Source: an uncultured Lachnospiraceae bacterium
Lineage (GTDB): Bacteria > Bacillota > Clostridia > Lachnospirales > Lachnospiraceae
DNA length: 11,387 bases
Reading direction: 5' to 3'
Assembly (NCBI GenBank): GCA_902797785.1
Contig: CADBUD010000341.1
Coordinates: 1 to 11,387 of the forward strand
The notes beneath the pieces were generated by a model, which did not search any database, was not told the origin of the DNA, and was given only the letters and a program-made list of their open reading frames with translations. A program made the position numbers and the translations under genes. Positions 1 through 9,000 of this stretch are shown piece by piece; the first letter of the stretch is position 1, and each line of letters starts with the position of its first letter.

Positions 1-2279
1 GTCTCCCCAGTCTCCCCGGACGGCTCCGGCTGGGGCTGGGACTGCTGTCCTCCGTTCTCTTCCTCCCGGGAATCCGGCGGAACAGTCTCCTGCTGATTCT
101 GTGAATTTTCTTCCTCGGACCGTCTCCGCTCTTCCTCCTCCATGTTCTCCGCCTCATCTGGCAGAGAATCGACCTCATCATCCCGAAGCAGCGGCTCTTG
201 CGGCAGATCCGGATTTTGCTCCACGACTGGTGCCTCCGGCGGGACTTCCTGCGGAGTCTGCAAAGCCGGCGCGATCTTCTTCTCTTGTTCGTCCTCATAG
301 GTCAGATATGGGAGAAATTCCTTTTTCGGCAGGTTTTTGTGAATTTTTTCCATGAATTGCTTCCAAATCGCGCCAGGATAGGAAGCCCCGGTCAGCCCCG
401 GAAGCTCCTTTGGCATATCGTAACCGACCCAGACGCTGGTGGTATAGTAGGCTGTATAACCTACGAACCAGCCATCCTTATTGTCATTCGTCGTTCCTGT
501 CTTTCCTGCTGCCGGCATGTCGGTCAGATCAAGGCCATATCCTGTCCCCTCGGTAATAACGGACTCCATCATGCTCGTCATCATGCGGGAAGCATTTTTT
601 TCATATACCCTGACCTCCTCCTGCGCCTGCTGATAAAGCGTCTGTTCCTCAGAATCCGTGATTTTTTGGATACAATCCGGCTGACGGTACAGTCCGTCAT
701 GTTCGACAGTACAATAGGCCGAGGCCATCTCTACCGTATTCACTCCATTGGTCAGTCCTCCCAGAGCGGAGGTCAGACGATAATCCTCTTCTACGATTTT
801 GGAAAAATTCATTTTTTGCAGATAGGCAAACCCGGTCTCCGGATGAAGCTCCTCCAGCAGTCTCCACGCAACCGTATTCACTGAATTCGCGACAGCCTGT
901 CGAAGTGTAATCCAGCCCAAAAATCCATCTCCCGCATTGGAAGGGCCATCCGGAATCGGCTCATCATTGACCTGCGTATCCGGAGTGTATCCCTTTTCCA
1001 GAGCCGGCAGATAGACCAAAATCGGTTTGATCGAGCTTCCCGGCTGACGATAGCTTTGATAGGCACGGTTTAAGGTATAGCCCGGAAGATCCTGATTCCT
1101 TCCGCCGACAATGGCCTTCACCATTCCGGTTTCATTGTCGATGCAGGTCGCTGCTGCCTGAAGGGTATAGATTCCTTCTTCATTTTTTTCGGTAAATTCT
1201 TTTAAATTTTCATTGATGGATTTTTGCAGCTGCTTTTGCAGCTTCATATCAATGGAAGTATAGATGCGGTAGCCGGAGGTATAGAGGCTCCGCTGGCAGT
1301 CATTATAGGTCGCTTCGTAGATCTCCTGATAGTTTTCTTTATCCTCTGCCCCGGAGAACTCGGTCCGGAATTTAAATCCCCTGACATTCATCAGCTGCCG
1401 GATAGCGCAGGAATAGACATAGGTCTCTACATAGTCCTTTTTTTCTACCTTTTTGGATGGATTCAACCGTATCTTTTTTTCTGTTGAGCTTCGGTACTGC
1501 TCTGCCGTGATTTTTCCGTCTTCCCGAAGCTGCTTTAAGATCCGGTCGCGCCGCTTTATCGTATTGTCATAATTCTCCAGCGGATTGTACAGCGTCGGAT
1601 TATTTGGAATCGCGCAAAGAAACGCAATCTGTGACAAATCCAGATCCTTTACACTACAGTCAAAGTACCCCTTGCTCGCCGCTTCAATGCCGTAATAGCC
1701 ATTGGCAAAATAGATGTTGTTAACGTAATATTCCAGGATTTTATTCTTACTGTATTTTTTTTCCAGGTCCAGGGCGATAAAGATTTCTTCCACCTTTCTG
1801 GTCCAGCTCACCTCCTGCGTCAGGAAAATATCCCGGGAGAGCTGCTGGGTAATGGTACTGGCTCCCTGCGTGATTTTTTTGTTTTTGATCAGGGACTTTG
1901 CCGCCCGGATGATCGCCTTTAGATCGATTCCATTATGGCGGTAAAATTTTTTATCCTCAATACTAATGAACGCCTGGAATACATCGGTCGGAATCTCATC
2001 GAACTCCAGGTAATACACATCCTTTTCTCCCTTAAGAACGGAAATCAGATCCCCTTTGGCATCGTAGACCAGACTGGTCTGGGACGCCCGAAAATCAGCC
2101 TCTGACGAGGCGCGCACCTTAGCTCTGGCATCCCGCCGGAGCGCATCGACCTTGCCTCCATATCCACTGGCATAGTAAAAAATCAAAGCCGCCACCAAAA
2201 GAAAAAACATCAAAAGGGAGATATAGATAAAAAATCTCAGCATTGGAAACGGCTTCTTTTTCTTTTTTTTCCCCGACAT
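1..2279 (-). CDS. Class A penicillin-binding protein (PBP1a-like), 3' end outside window
   Basis: Bifunctional peptidoglycan synthase: polymerises lipid II into glycan strands and cross-links stem peptides on the outer face of the membrane. The frame is open from ATG at 2279 to the window edge (at least 759 residues). A Lys-rich cytoplasmic start (MSGKKKKKKP) precedes one membrane segment at about residues 13-37. The GT51 domain follows: EDKKF with catalytic Glu about 108, then QGASTITQQL at 138-147. The transpeptidase domain has SSIK (nucleophile Ser about 415), SVN at about 466-468 and KTGTT from about 593. All catalytic motifs are intact. After about residue 650 comes a low-complexity acidic tail rich in Pro, Glu and Gln, probably a disordered extracellular linker; the stop lies beyond base 1. 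The start is supported by AAGGAGG seven bases upstream. It is the last gene of the string in this window, 44 bases after the envelope-protein gene. Family assignment is firm; the exact paralogue (PBP1a, 1b or 2c-like) is not resolved. Confidence 0.95.
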   Translation of the reverse strand, partial: MSGKKKKKKPFPMLRFFIYISLLMFFLLVAALIFYYASGYGGKVDALRRDARAKVRASSEADFRASQTSLVYDAKGDLISVLKGEKDVYYLEFDEIPTDVFQAFISIEDKKFYRHNGIDLKAIIRAAKSLIKNKKITQGASTITQQLSRDIFLTQEVSWTRKVEEIFIALDLEKKYSKNKILEYYVNNIYFANGYYGIEAASKGYFDCSVKDLDLSQIAFLCAIPNNPTLYNPLENYDNTIKRRDRILKQLREDGKITAEQYRSSTEKKIRLNPSKKVEKKDYVETYVYSCAIRQLMNVRGFKFRTEFSGAEDKENYQEIYEATYNDCQRSLYTSGYRIYTSIDMKLQKQLQKSINENLKEFTEKNEEGIYTLQAAATCIDNETGMVKAIVGGRNQDLPGYTLNRAYQSYRQPGSSIKPILVYLPALEKGYTPDTQVNDEPIPDGPSNAGDGFLGWITLRQAVANSVNTVAWRLLEELHPETGFAYLQKMNFSKIVEEDYRLTSALGGLTNGVNTVEMASAYCTVEHDGLYRQPDCIQKITDSEEQTLYQQAQEEVRVYEKNASRMMTSMMESVITEGTGYGLDLTDMPAAGKTGTTNDNKDGWFVGYTAYYTTSVWVGYDMPKELPGLTGASYPGAIWKQFMEKIHKNLPKKEFLPYLTYEDEQEKKIAPALQTPQEVPPEAPVVEQNPDLPQEPLLRDDEVDSLPDEAENMEEEERRRSEEENSQNQQETVPPDSREEENGGQQSQPQPEPSGETGE

Positions 2280-2286
2280 CGGCTTA

Positions 2287-2293
2287 CCTCCTT
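2287..2293 (-). promoter_or_regulatory. Ribosome binding site of the penicillin-binding protein gene
   Basis: On the minus strand the sequence reads AAGGAGG, a full match to the anti-Shine-Dalgarno consensus, seven bases before the ATG at 2279. It fixes the start codon, since the next in-frame ATG (residue 13) would fall at the start of the membrane segment and remove the basic cytoplasmic tail. Confidence 0.85.
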
Positions 2294-2302
2294 GATCCTT
2301 AG

Positions 2303-2323
2303 GAACTGTTCCCTGAACAGCTC
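2303..2323 (-). other. Intercistronic hairpin before the PBP gene
   Basis: On the minus strand, right after the TAA of the 839-residue envelope gene, the transcript can fold as GAGCTGTTC-AGG-GAACAGTTC. This is a nine-pair stem with one G-U pair and a three-base loop. It is followed by CCTAAGG rather than a run of U, so it does not look like an intrinsic terminator. It sits between a stop codon and a strong ribosome binding site, so it could affect mRNA stability or processing, or reinitiation on the PBP gene. The pairing is visible in the sequence; any function is inference. Confidence 0.4.
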
Positions 2324-4843
2324 TTAATCCTGATCCTCCTGAATCATAAATGCAATATAAATATTTCCTGCGCGCTCAAATCTCTCCTGTGCTTCGTTGA
2401 AACCGACTTTGTTCGTAATCGTTGTCGCCGGATCCAGCAGGTAGACATTCAGCTCATCATATCCTGTGACCAGAACGGCTTTTTTCGTGCTCGTCATAGC
2501 AAAGACCGGATAACCCCTGCTGATATAATACAGAACATTATCCAGACGGCATCCGCTCAAGTTCAGCACCACGGAATGTTCGATCATGCTATTTAAGACC
2601 TCAAAAGCCGTCTGTCCGGAAATCGTCGATTCATTGACGCTGATTCCCTGTGACTGCAAAATATATTCGATACAGCCATTGACCGAATTGTTGTATTTTT
2701 GAAGATTCATCGCCTCTATGGAGGTCAGTCTCGTCCGGACCAGACGGTTTCCTCTCTCCCAAAGATATTCTCCGGAAGCTCCGATCACTACGCCTCCATT
2801 GTCATCTGCTTCCAACACGGCCTCCGCCTCTGTGTTTTTGATGCTCTGCAATTCTCCCTTGTAGTAAACATAATATCTGGACTCGCTTCCTGCCTCGGTC
2901 TCGATTTCTACCAGGGTATCCCGTTCATACAGCACTTGTTTCGCTGCGATCGCATGAATGGAAACCCCGGAATAATCCTCCTTCATGATCAGCCGGCTGC
3001 TCCCATCTGCTTTTTTTTCTGCCTTGACTGTCTTGGACTCTTCTTCCCGGTTGCTTACGATATTATCGACCGAAGCCTTGACAAAACCGTCTCCTTTTTT
3101 TTGAACCCGTTCCAGGTGAATCGTATTCTCCTCGATTGTGGCCTTGACCGTATAATATCCATCCTGATGGTACTGCATGACGACTTCATTATTTTCATCC
3201 AGGATCAGAAGCTCCTCCATCGGCAGGATGGTCGTTCCGGAAAGATCTTCATAAATATCCTCTTCCTTGACGGTTCCATAAACAAAGTCCCCTCCCAGAT
3301 ATCCCAGTGGAACAATGTTTTCCCCATAGGCGACAGAAATTTCAAACTCCTGATTTTTTTCCAGATTGTATTCCGTCACATGGGACGAATCCTGACCACT
3401 CTTCATCCAGGCAATAGTCTTTTCTGTTTCTGATACCTGCAGTCCGGTAAGAGAGAGTCCCTCTGCCAGGGTATCGATCTGATGATCCTCCAGATTGATC
3501 CGGAAAACCGTCCCGTTCATCAAAAAAAACAACTGCTCATTTTCATTCAGATAGAGCAGCCGCTCCAAATCTTCCCGAAGATAGCGGTAAGAGCCGTCAT
3601 AGGGAAGAAACATCTGCTCCTCATAGGCATTCGAGGCACTGTCAAAACGATAGACGGACATTCCGACTCTTCCCTCATGCTCTCCCCGGTTCATATATCC
3701 ATAGCAGGCAAATACGACATTTCCGATTTCATCAACATGAAGAATCTTGATCTGATTCTCCGGGAAATCATTCCGTTCCTCATACTCTCCTGCCTTATGA
3801 AACCCAAAGATATCCGTCAGCTTCCCATTTCCCGTATTCAGTGTGTATAGCTCCCGGTTGATAACAAACGCATAGATGGTTTCGTTTTCATTGGATTTTG
3901 CCTCTGCTGTCTCTGTCTGGATTCCGAGTGACAGACCATCCGCCGTGATATTTTGCTGCTCCGGCACAAAAAATTCCTCCATTGTCCGTTCGAAATCCAG
4001 AAGATGCATTTTCTTTTTGCTGCTGTCATAACGGACACGGTAAAATTCCCGCACCTGATATAAAGCCTCCTCTTCTGTTCCCGAATTGATGGAAACAAGA
4101 TAGCAGCAGACGGCGGAGGCACTTCGTTGATTGATTTCCTTTAAGGAAAGAACCGATGCTGTGCTCTGCATGACCTTTGCGTCTGACCAGGTCAGGGAAT
4201 CCAGCGATGATTTGATCGTAACATTGGTGTATCCATTATCTGCGCCTTCCTCCGGCTCCATATACGGGGAAAGCTGATCCTGTGCTTCTTTATCAAAGGT
4301 ATTTTCATGAAATTCTGAAATAAATTCTATGATTTTATCCTCATACAGGCTTTCTGAAGAAATGACCCTGGTGTAATAGGAGACTGTCCCAGCGCCGATT
4401 TTTAGAGAAATCACCAAAATATATTCCGTATCGTCCTCAATCAGGTTCTTGATCTGGATCTCTGATGAAATCTGCTGTTCCTTCTCCTCTTCGATTTCTT
4501 TTACCCGGGTATTTTCAATCAGACGGCTCTCATCCAGGGTTCGTATCGCATAGGAAATTTCAGAAATCTCCGCTCCCTTGGTATCCACCTTGATGGTCAG
4601 CTTCCGGTCAGTCCCCATCGGCGTAATCGTATCCCGAAGAGACCGCAGATCCATTTTTTCTGTATACCCGTGAAGGCAGTTGATCTCGTACTCTCCTGTC
4701 TTTAACGTCACCAGCGGCAGGACAGCATCCGGCATCTGCGCGGTCGTCTGCTCCTCCCCATCCTGATGAAAGGTCTCAAAAAACAAGACAGCCAGGATGA
4801 AAATTATGGGAAGAAGAATGATTTTTAGGATTGTATTTTTCAT
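2324..4843 (-). CDS. Membrane-anchored extracytoplasmic protein with beta-propeller-like middle and degenerate C39-like domain
   Basis: The 839-residue protein starts with a short basic segment and one hydrophobic helix (about residues 7-24) with no clear signal-peptidase site or lipobox. It is therefore probably anchored with the bulk outside the cell. Residues about 320-600 contain repeated short strands with tyrosine, glycine and aspartate turns, such as YAFVINRELYTLNTGNGKL and FFLMNGTVFRINLEDHQ, suggesting a beta-propeller; this is inferred from pattern only. Residues about 712-835 resemble a C39-type papain-like peptidase, ending in KKAVLVTGYDELNVYLLDP (from 787). The position normally holding the catalytic His is Lys 788, while the DP aspartate (804) remains. 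The expected Cys region near 717-724 reads YNNSVNGC and does not match the usual CGP motif. It is probably a non-catalytic fold that binds peptide or cell wall. It starts three bases after the methyltransferase stop, with AAGGAG six bases before ATG, and precedes a PBP gene, which favours a cell-wall role. Function unknown. Confidence 0.8.
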   Translation of the reverse strand: MKNTILKIILLPIIFILAVLFFETFHQDGEEQTTAQMPDAVLPLVTLKTGEYEINCLHGYTEKMDLRSLRDTITPMGTDRKLTIKVDTKGAEISEISYAIRTLDESRLIENTRVKEIEEEKEQQISSEIQIKNLIEDDTEYILVISLKIGAGTVSYYTRVISSESLYEDKIIEFISEFHENTFDKEAQDQLSPYMEPEEGADNGYTNVTIKSSLDSLTWSDAKVMQSTASVLSLKEINQRSASAVCCYLVSINSGTEEEALYQVREFYRVRYDSSKKKMHLLDFERTMEEFFVPEQQNITADGLSLGIQTETAEAKSNENETIYAFVINRELYTLNTGNGKLTDIFGFHKAGEYEERNDFPENQIKILHVDEIGNVVFACYGYMNRGEHEGRVGMSVYRFDSASNAYEEQMFLPYDGSYRYLREDLERLLYLNENEQLFFLMNGTVFRINLEDHQIDTLAEGLSLTGLQVSETEKTIAWMKSGQDSSHVTEYNLEKNQEFEISVAYGENIVPLGYLGGDFVYGTVKEEDIYEDLSGTTILPMEELLILDENNEVVMQYHQDGYYTVKATIEENTIHLERVQKKGDGFVKASVDNIVSNREEESKTVKAEKKADGSSRLIMKEDYSGVSIHAIAAKQVLYERDTLVEIETEAGSESRYYVYYKGELQSIKNTEAEAVLEADDNGGVVIGASGEYLWERGNRLVRTRLTSIEAMNLQKYNNSVNGCIEYILQSQGISVNESTISGQTAFEVLNSMIEHSVVLNLSGCRLDNVLYYISRGYPVFAMTSTKKAVLVTGYDELNVYLLDPATTITNKVGFNEAQERFERAGNIYIAFMIQEDQD

Positions 4844-4846
4844 TTT

Positions 4847-6013
4847 CTACTCCTTATTAAATGGCTGTGGTTCCAGTAATTTTTCCAGCGTCGGAGAAAC
4901 ATGCAGAAAACGAAGCAGGTCATCTAATGAATGATTTCGTTCCGGTGCGGATTTTTTTACCGCGCGAATCAGGAGATTTTTCGGTGTATGCTCCATATCA
5001 ATAAATTCTAAGATCTGTACCTCATACCCGCACTGCTTTAACAGCTCCGCCCGGATCCCGTCAGTAAAAAGCGCCGCCATTCGTTCTTTGATGATTCCAT
5101 ACTGAAGCACCGGTTGTAATATTTCCTGATTGATCTGTGCATTCAGCTCATGCTGGCAGCAGGGAACGCTCAAGATTGCCCTGGCATTCCAGCGAACTGC
5201 CTTTTCCAGCGCAAAGTCTGTCGCGGTATCACAGGCATGGAGCGTGACCACGACATCCACCGGCTCCTCTCTCTGATAATGCTCAATGTCCCCGACCTGA
5301 AACCGACAGCCGGTATAACCATATCGCTCTGCTAACTGGCTGCAGTGTAAGATCACATCGGTCTTTAGGTCCAGTCCGGTAATCATAACTTCATAGCCCA
5401 GCTTTTCTTTAAGATAATAATACATGGCAAAGGTGAGATAGGATTTCCCACAGCCAAAATCAATCATGTGAATCTCCCGGTCCTTGGGAAGGATGGGCAG
5501 GATATCCTGAATAAATTCTAAAAAGCGGTTGATCTGACGGAATTTATCATATTTTTTGGAAACGATCCTTCCTTCCTTTGTCATGACGCCAAGGTCGACC
5601 AAAAAAGGAATCGGAACGCCTTCCTCCAGGAGATAATGCTTCGTCCGGTTATGGGAAAGCTCCTGCTGCTTCAGCTTCTGCTTCTGCGGCTTTTTTATCA
5701 GCTTGATCTTTCCTTTTTTGCTCACCAGGACGGTCAGATGCTCCTTTTCGTTGTCTGCCTCCAGCTGACGGAAGGTGCCAAGCCACTCCATGAGCTGCAA
5801 AAGCAGTGTCTTTGCACTGAAATTTTTATGGAATACCTTTTTTTCCTCATACATCGCCGCCTGAAAAAAGAGGACGCCCTTGATCGTCAGGGGACGAATC
5901 CTGATCTTTTTTATCTCCGAAGCTCTCGGATTGCTTAGCGTCATGGAAATCAGGCTGTGGGTCAAAAAGGTCTCCATCCCCTGCCTGAATTCTTCCTGTT
6001 CTGCCTCTGTCAT
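4847..6013 (-). CDS. Class I SAM-dependent methyltransferase (Methyltransf_32-like), substrate unknown
   Basis: The 388-residue cytoplasmic protein has a C-terminal Rossmann-fold methyltransferase domain, about residues 180-355. Visible motifs are the SAM-binding DFGCGKSYLTF (185-195), an acidic strand end GLDL (Asp 215), GDIEHY (Asp 242), TLHACDTATDFAL (257-269) and VPCCQHEL (283-290). The LHACD plus PCC pair resembles the Methyltransf_32 group, which includes eukaryotic GSTCD and METTL25-like proteins. This is recognition from memory, not a search. An N-terminal extension of about 180 residues contains a very basic stretch (about 99-125) leading into SHNRTKHY (120-127), which could contact nucleic acid; that is inference. 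A C-terminal tail of about 35 residues follows the catalytic domain. The ATG abuts the TAA of the SMC gene with no spacer, and its ribosome binding site lies inside that gene, so the two are almost certainly co-transcribed. It occupies the place where jetD follows jetC in many Wadjet operons but has no Toprim-like features. DNA, RNA or protein could be the substrate. Confidence 0.85.
   Translation of the reverse strand: MTEAEQEEFRQGMETFLTHSLISMTLSNPRASEIKKIRIRPLTIKGVLFFQAAMYEEKKVFHKNFSAKTLLLQLMEWLGTFRQLEADNEKEHLTVLVSKKGKIKLIKKPQKQKLKQQELSHNRTKHYLLEEGVPIPFLVDLGVMTKEGRIVSKKYDKFRQINRFLEFIQDILPILPKDREIHMIDFGCGKSYLTFAMYYYLKEKLGYEVMITGLDLKTDVILHCSQLAERYGYTGCRFQVGDIEHYQREEPVDVVVTLHACDTATDFALEKAVRWNARAILSVPCCQHELNAQINQEILQPVLQYGIIKERMAALFTDGIRAELLKQCGYEVQILEFIDMEHTPKNLLIRAVKKSAPERNHSLDDLLRFLHVSPTLEKLLEPQPFNKE
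4850..4855 (-). promoter_or_regulatory. Ribosome binding site of the 839-residue envelope gene
   Basis: AAGGAG on the minus strand lies six bases before the ATG at 4843 and overlaps the last sense codons of the methyltransferase gene, whose TAG stop falls inside the spacer. This arrangement favours translational coupling between the two genes. Confidence 0.75.
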
Positions 6014-9000
6014 TTATGAAGCCCTCCCACGTTCAAACTTCGCCACCGCATTTTTTGCTCCTGACTTTATGATGGAATAAGTAATGTCACAATATGGATA
6101 GATGGAGGAGCATTTCTCTACGGTAGAAATCAGGACGAGCTGCATCCCAAGTCCTTCGAACATCTGCATCATCGGTTCGATCCGGTCGCTCGTCATTTTA
6201 TTGAATGCTTCATCTAAAAGAATCAATCTCACACTATTTTCTCTCTGATCGTATATCTGTAAGAAGGAGGCACAGATCGCCACATAGAACGGTGCCTGAT
6301 TCTCCCCGCCGCTTCCATCCGCACTGACCTTCGACAGCGGGACTTCCAGACCGGTCACCGAATTTTTGACAATGATATCGTAATCCAGATAGGTCCGGTA
6401 ATCAACATATTTGGAAAGAGACAGCTCGGTCCGCTCTTCCCCGGAGACCTTTTTCTTTACCTGGTCCTCCATATCGGACAGAATCCGCGACATAAATTCT
6501 TCGACCTGTTCCTCGTAGACTGCCGATTGGGTAGACAGGATATAGGCGATCTCATTATCTTCTCCGATCTGTTCATTCTTTTTGTCCATGATGATATGAT
6601 AAAATTCCTGAAACTCCGGATCGGAGCTTCCCCGGATCTCGAACCGGTAATGCTCTTCTCCATAGGAGAGCTTTTCCATGACCTGATTCAGCGAACGGAA
6701 CTGTGCCCTCGCCATCGCGATATCGTCCTTCATATGGAATAGGATTTCCTTGCGGAACCTCTCCTTACAGCGCTCTTTTGCCCGTCGGAGCTCTTCTTTG
6801 TATTTTTCCAGATCGATGTTGACCAGATTGGCATAGGCAAGCCGGTATTTCTCCTCGCCCTCCATGCCGAGCGGATAGTCGCAAAGGCAGCTGTCTTTAT
6901 ACTTCTGCTGTCTCCAAATCAGCTCCTTTTGCTCGAACAAAGAGACCTCGTTTTGTATCTTCAGGTTTTCTGCTTCAATCGCAGCCTTCCAGTCCCGGAT
7001 ATTCTTTTTGGTACTCTCTAGCTGCTCCAGCGCTTCCTGAAGATAGGCCGCCTGCTTCCGGCAGATTCTATCATATGCTTCCTCTGCTTCCTTTCGCTTT
7101 TCCCCGATTTCTTTAGAAAGAGCCAGAAGACGCTCTTTTCTCTGCTGTGCTCCCTTCCGGTCGCTCTCAATATCGATCTGCTGCCCGGAAAGCTCTTTGA
7201 TGACCTGTTCACACCGCTCTTTTTTGTTGAACATCGTCAAAAGCAGCGGGTTCTGCTCATATTCCCGGATTTCCTGCTGCAGGGCGGATTGTTTTTTTAG
7301 CAGCTCCTGTTCTTTTTGGAGCGCGTCAAGTCCGATGGCTAACAGTTCAAAATGACGTCCGTACAGAAATCTTCCTGTTTCCTTATAAAGCTCCTCGATC
7401 TGCTCTAACAGCTCTAAGGTCTGCTGATAGTACGCCACTTCGTCCTTTACCATTTCCTCCATTTTGGATTTTTGCTTTTGCCCCGCATCCATTCCAATAA
7501 ACGGTTCTGTCTTTCGCATCTTATATAGTCCATAGGACTGATAACGGAGCAGATCTTTGGTAATGCTCCGTTTATTATTTTCCAATTCCTCTTCTTTTTC
7601 ACAGCAGATGACATCTCCTGAAAGAAAGTCTACATACTGTTTCGCATAAGGATTCTCACTGCCGATTTTCTCTGACAGGGCACCTTTTTTCGGTTTGATC
7701 TCCATACGCTCCATATCCTGAAACAGACGGACCGTATCGATCAAGGCAGTAAAACGGGCATGATCCTGATGTTTGATAAAAATCGCTTTTGCTGCCGAAT
7801 AGTATTTCGGCTCTACTAAAATGTGAAATCTGCTGCCACCCAAAAAGCTCTCTGCCGACTCCTGCCATTCCTCTTCTTTCATATAAAGGAGTTCACAGAG
7901 AACCCTTGCCTCTGTCTGCAGTCCGCGCGCTCGGAACTCCCCGTTGATCGCCTCGCGGATTTCCTCGACTCCACGCGGATAGTTCATCCTGCCCTCCCGA
8001 AGCCTTGCCAACAGCTTCTGGTCTGCCGCCATCTTTTCGCGGCTTGAAGCTATGCCGATCCGCAGCTTCGCCTCTTCCTCTTTTAAAAGCTGTTCAAAAT
8101 TTTTTACATGAATCTGCAGATTAGAAAGACTCCTCTTTTTTTCTTCGGATTCCAGATCCTCATCCTCTAAGTTCTGCAGGCATTTTTTCATTTTGGCCGC
8201 AATGGACAACAGCTGTTTTCCTTCCAGGAGCAGGTCGGAATGCGGTATCTGCTCGATTCCCCGGATGATACGCAAAAGCATCTGCCCGGTCTCCTGAAGC
8301 TGCTGTTTTTTCTTTTCTTCCTCCAACAGATAGAACGAAACCTTCTCTGCCTCCTTCTTTAAATAGGAAAGCGCCTGGTTCTCGGAATTGTCCGCAATTT
8401 CCCGAATCGCATCCTCCTGATCCTTTTTGGCATTCTGCAGCTGCTCCTCCAGCCCGGTCCTTTTTCTTTCGCACTCTTTTAGGATATGAGCGATTTTTTC
8501 CAGTTCTGCCGCTGCATTATCCGATCTCTCCTTCAGCTCCCGAACCTCCAGCTGCGCTAAGAGCACTTCATTGATCTTCTGCTGTTTTTTGAAGCCCTCT
8601 GCCCGGTCAAAACAGTCCACAACATCCTGCAGAAGTTCCTCTCTCTTCTGGGTCTCCAAAAGTGTTTCTTCTAAATGATTCAGCTCCCTCATATCTCCCT
8701 GTAGAAACTCCATGTCCATCTCCGGCTCCGGCAGGATGTAGGTATAGATGAAATGCCGGATATCTGCGATATCCTCTAAGCTTGTTCCCATATGAAAGAC
8801 CTCGGAGAACTTTCTGCCCAAGGTACTATTTGAATCTCCGATTCCAAGAATCTTGCAGATCCGCCGGCGCGCTTCTTTCTGGTTTGGCGCTTTTTCCATC
8901 TGCTTTTCCGGAAGCTTGAATTCCTCCTTTGAAGACGGACGGTATTTTCCACCCTCTTTTTGCAGGAACGGCAGTTCTTCCAGGGTGTGTCCGTATTTCG

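Noticed and set aside
198..884. Plus-strand 228-codon open frame
   Set aside because: It lies antisense to the penicillin-binding protein, whose minus-strand frame carries intact catalytic motifs. The plus-strand translation has no recognisable domain.
2303..2323. Intrinsic terminator or LexA-type operator
   Set aside because: No U-run follows the stem, and the GAAC/GTTC half-sites do not have the four-base spacing of the Firmicute LexA box.
2699..3433. Plus-strand 244-codon open frame
   Set aside because: It lies antisense to the 839-residue envelope gene, and its Ile/Leu/Phe-rich composition is typical of a shadow frame. No good ribosome binding site or domain was seen.
4847..6013. The gene after jetC as JetD
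   Set aside because: JetD is the usual companion, but this protein shows SAM-binding methyltransferase motifs and no Toprim-like or DUF2220-like features.
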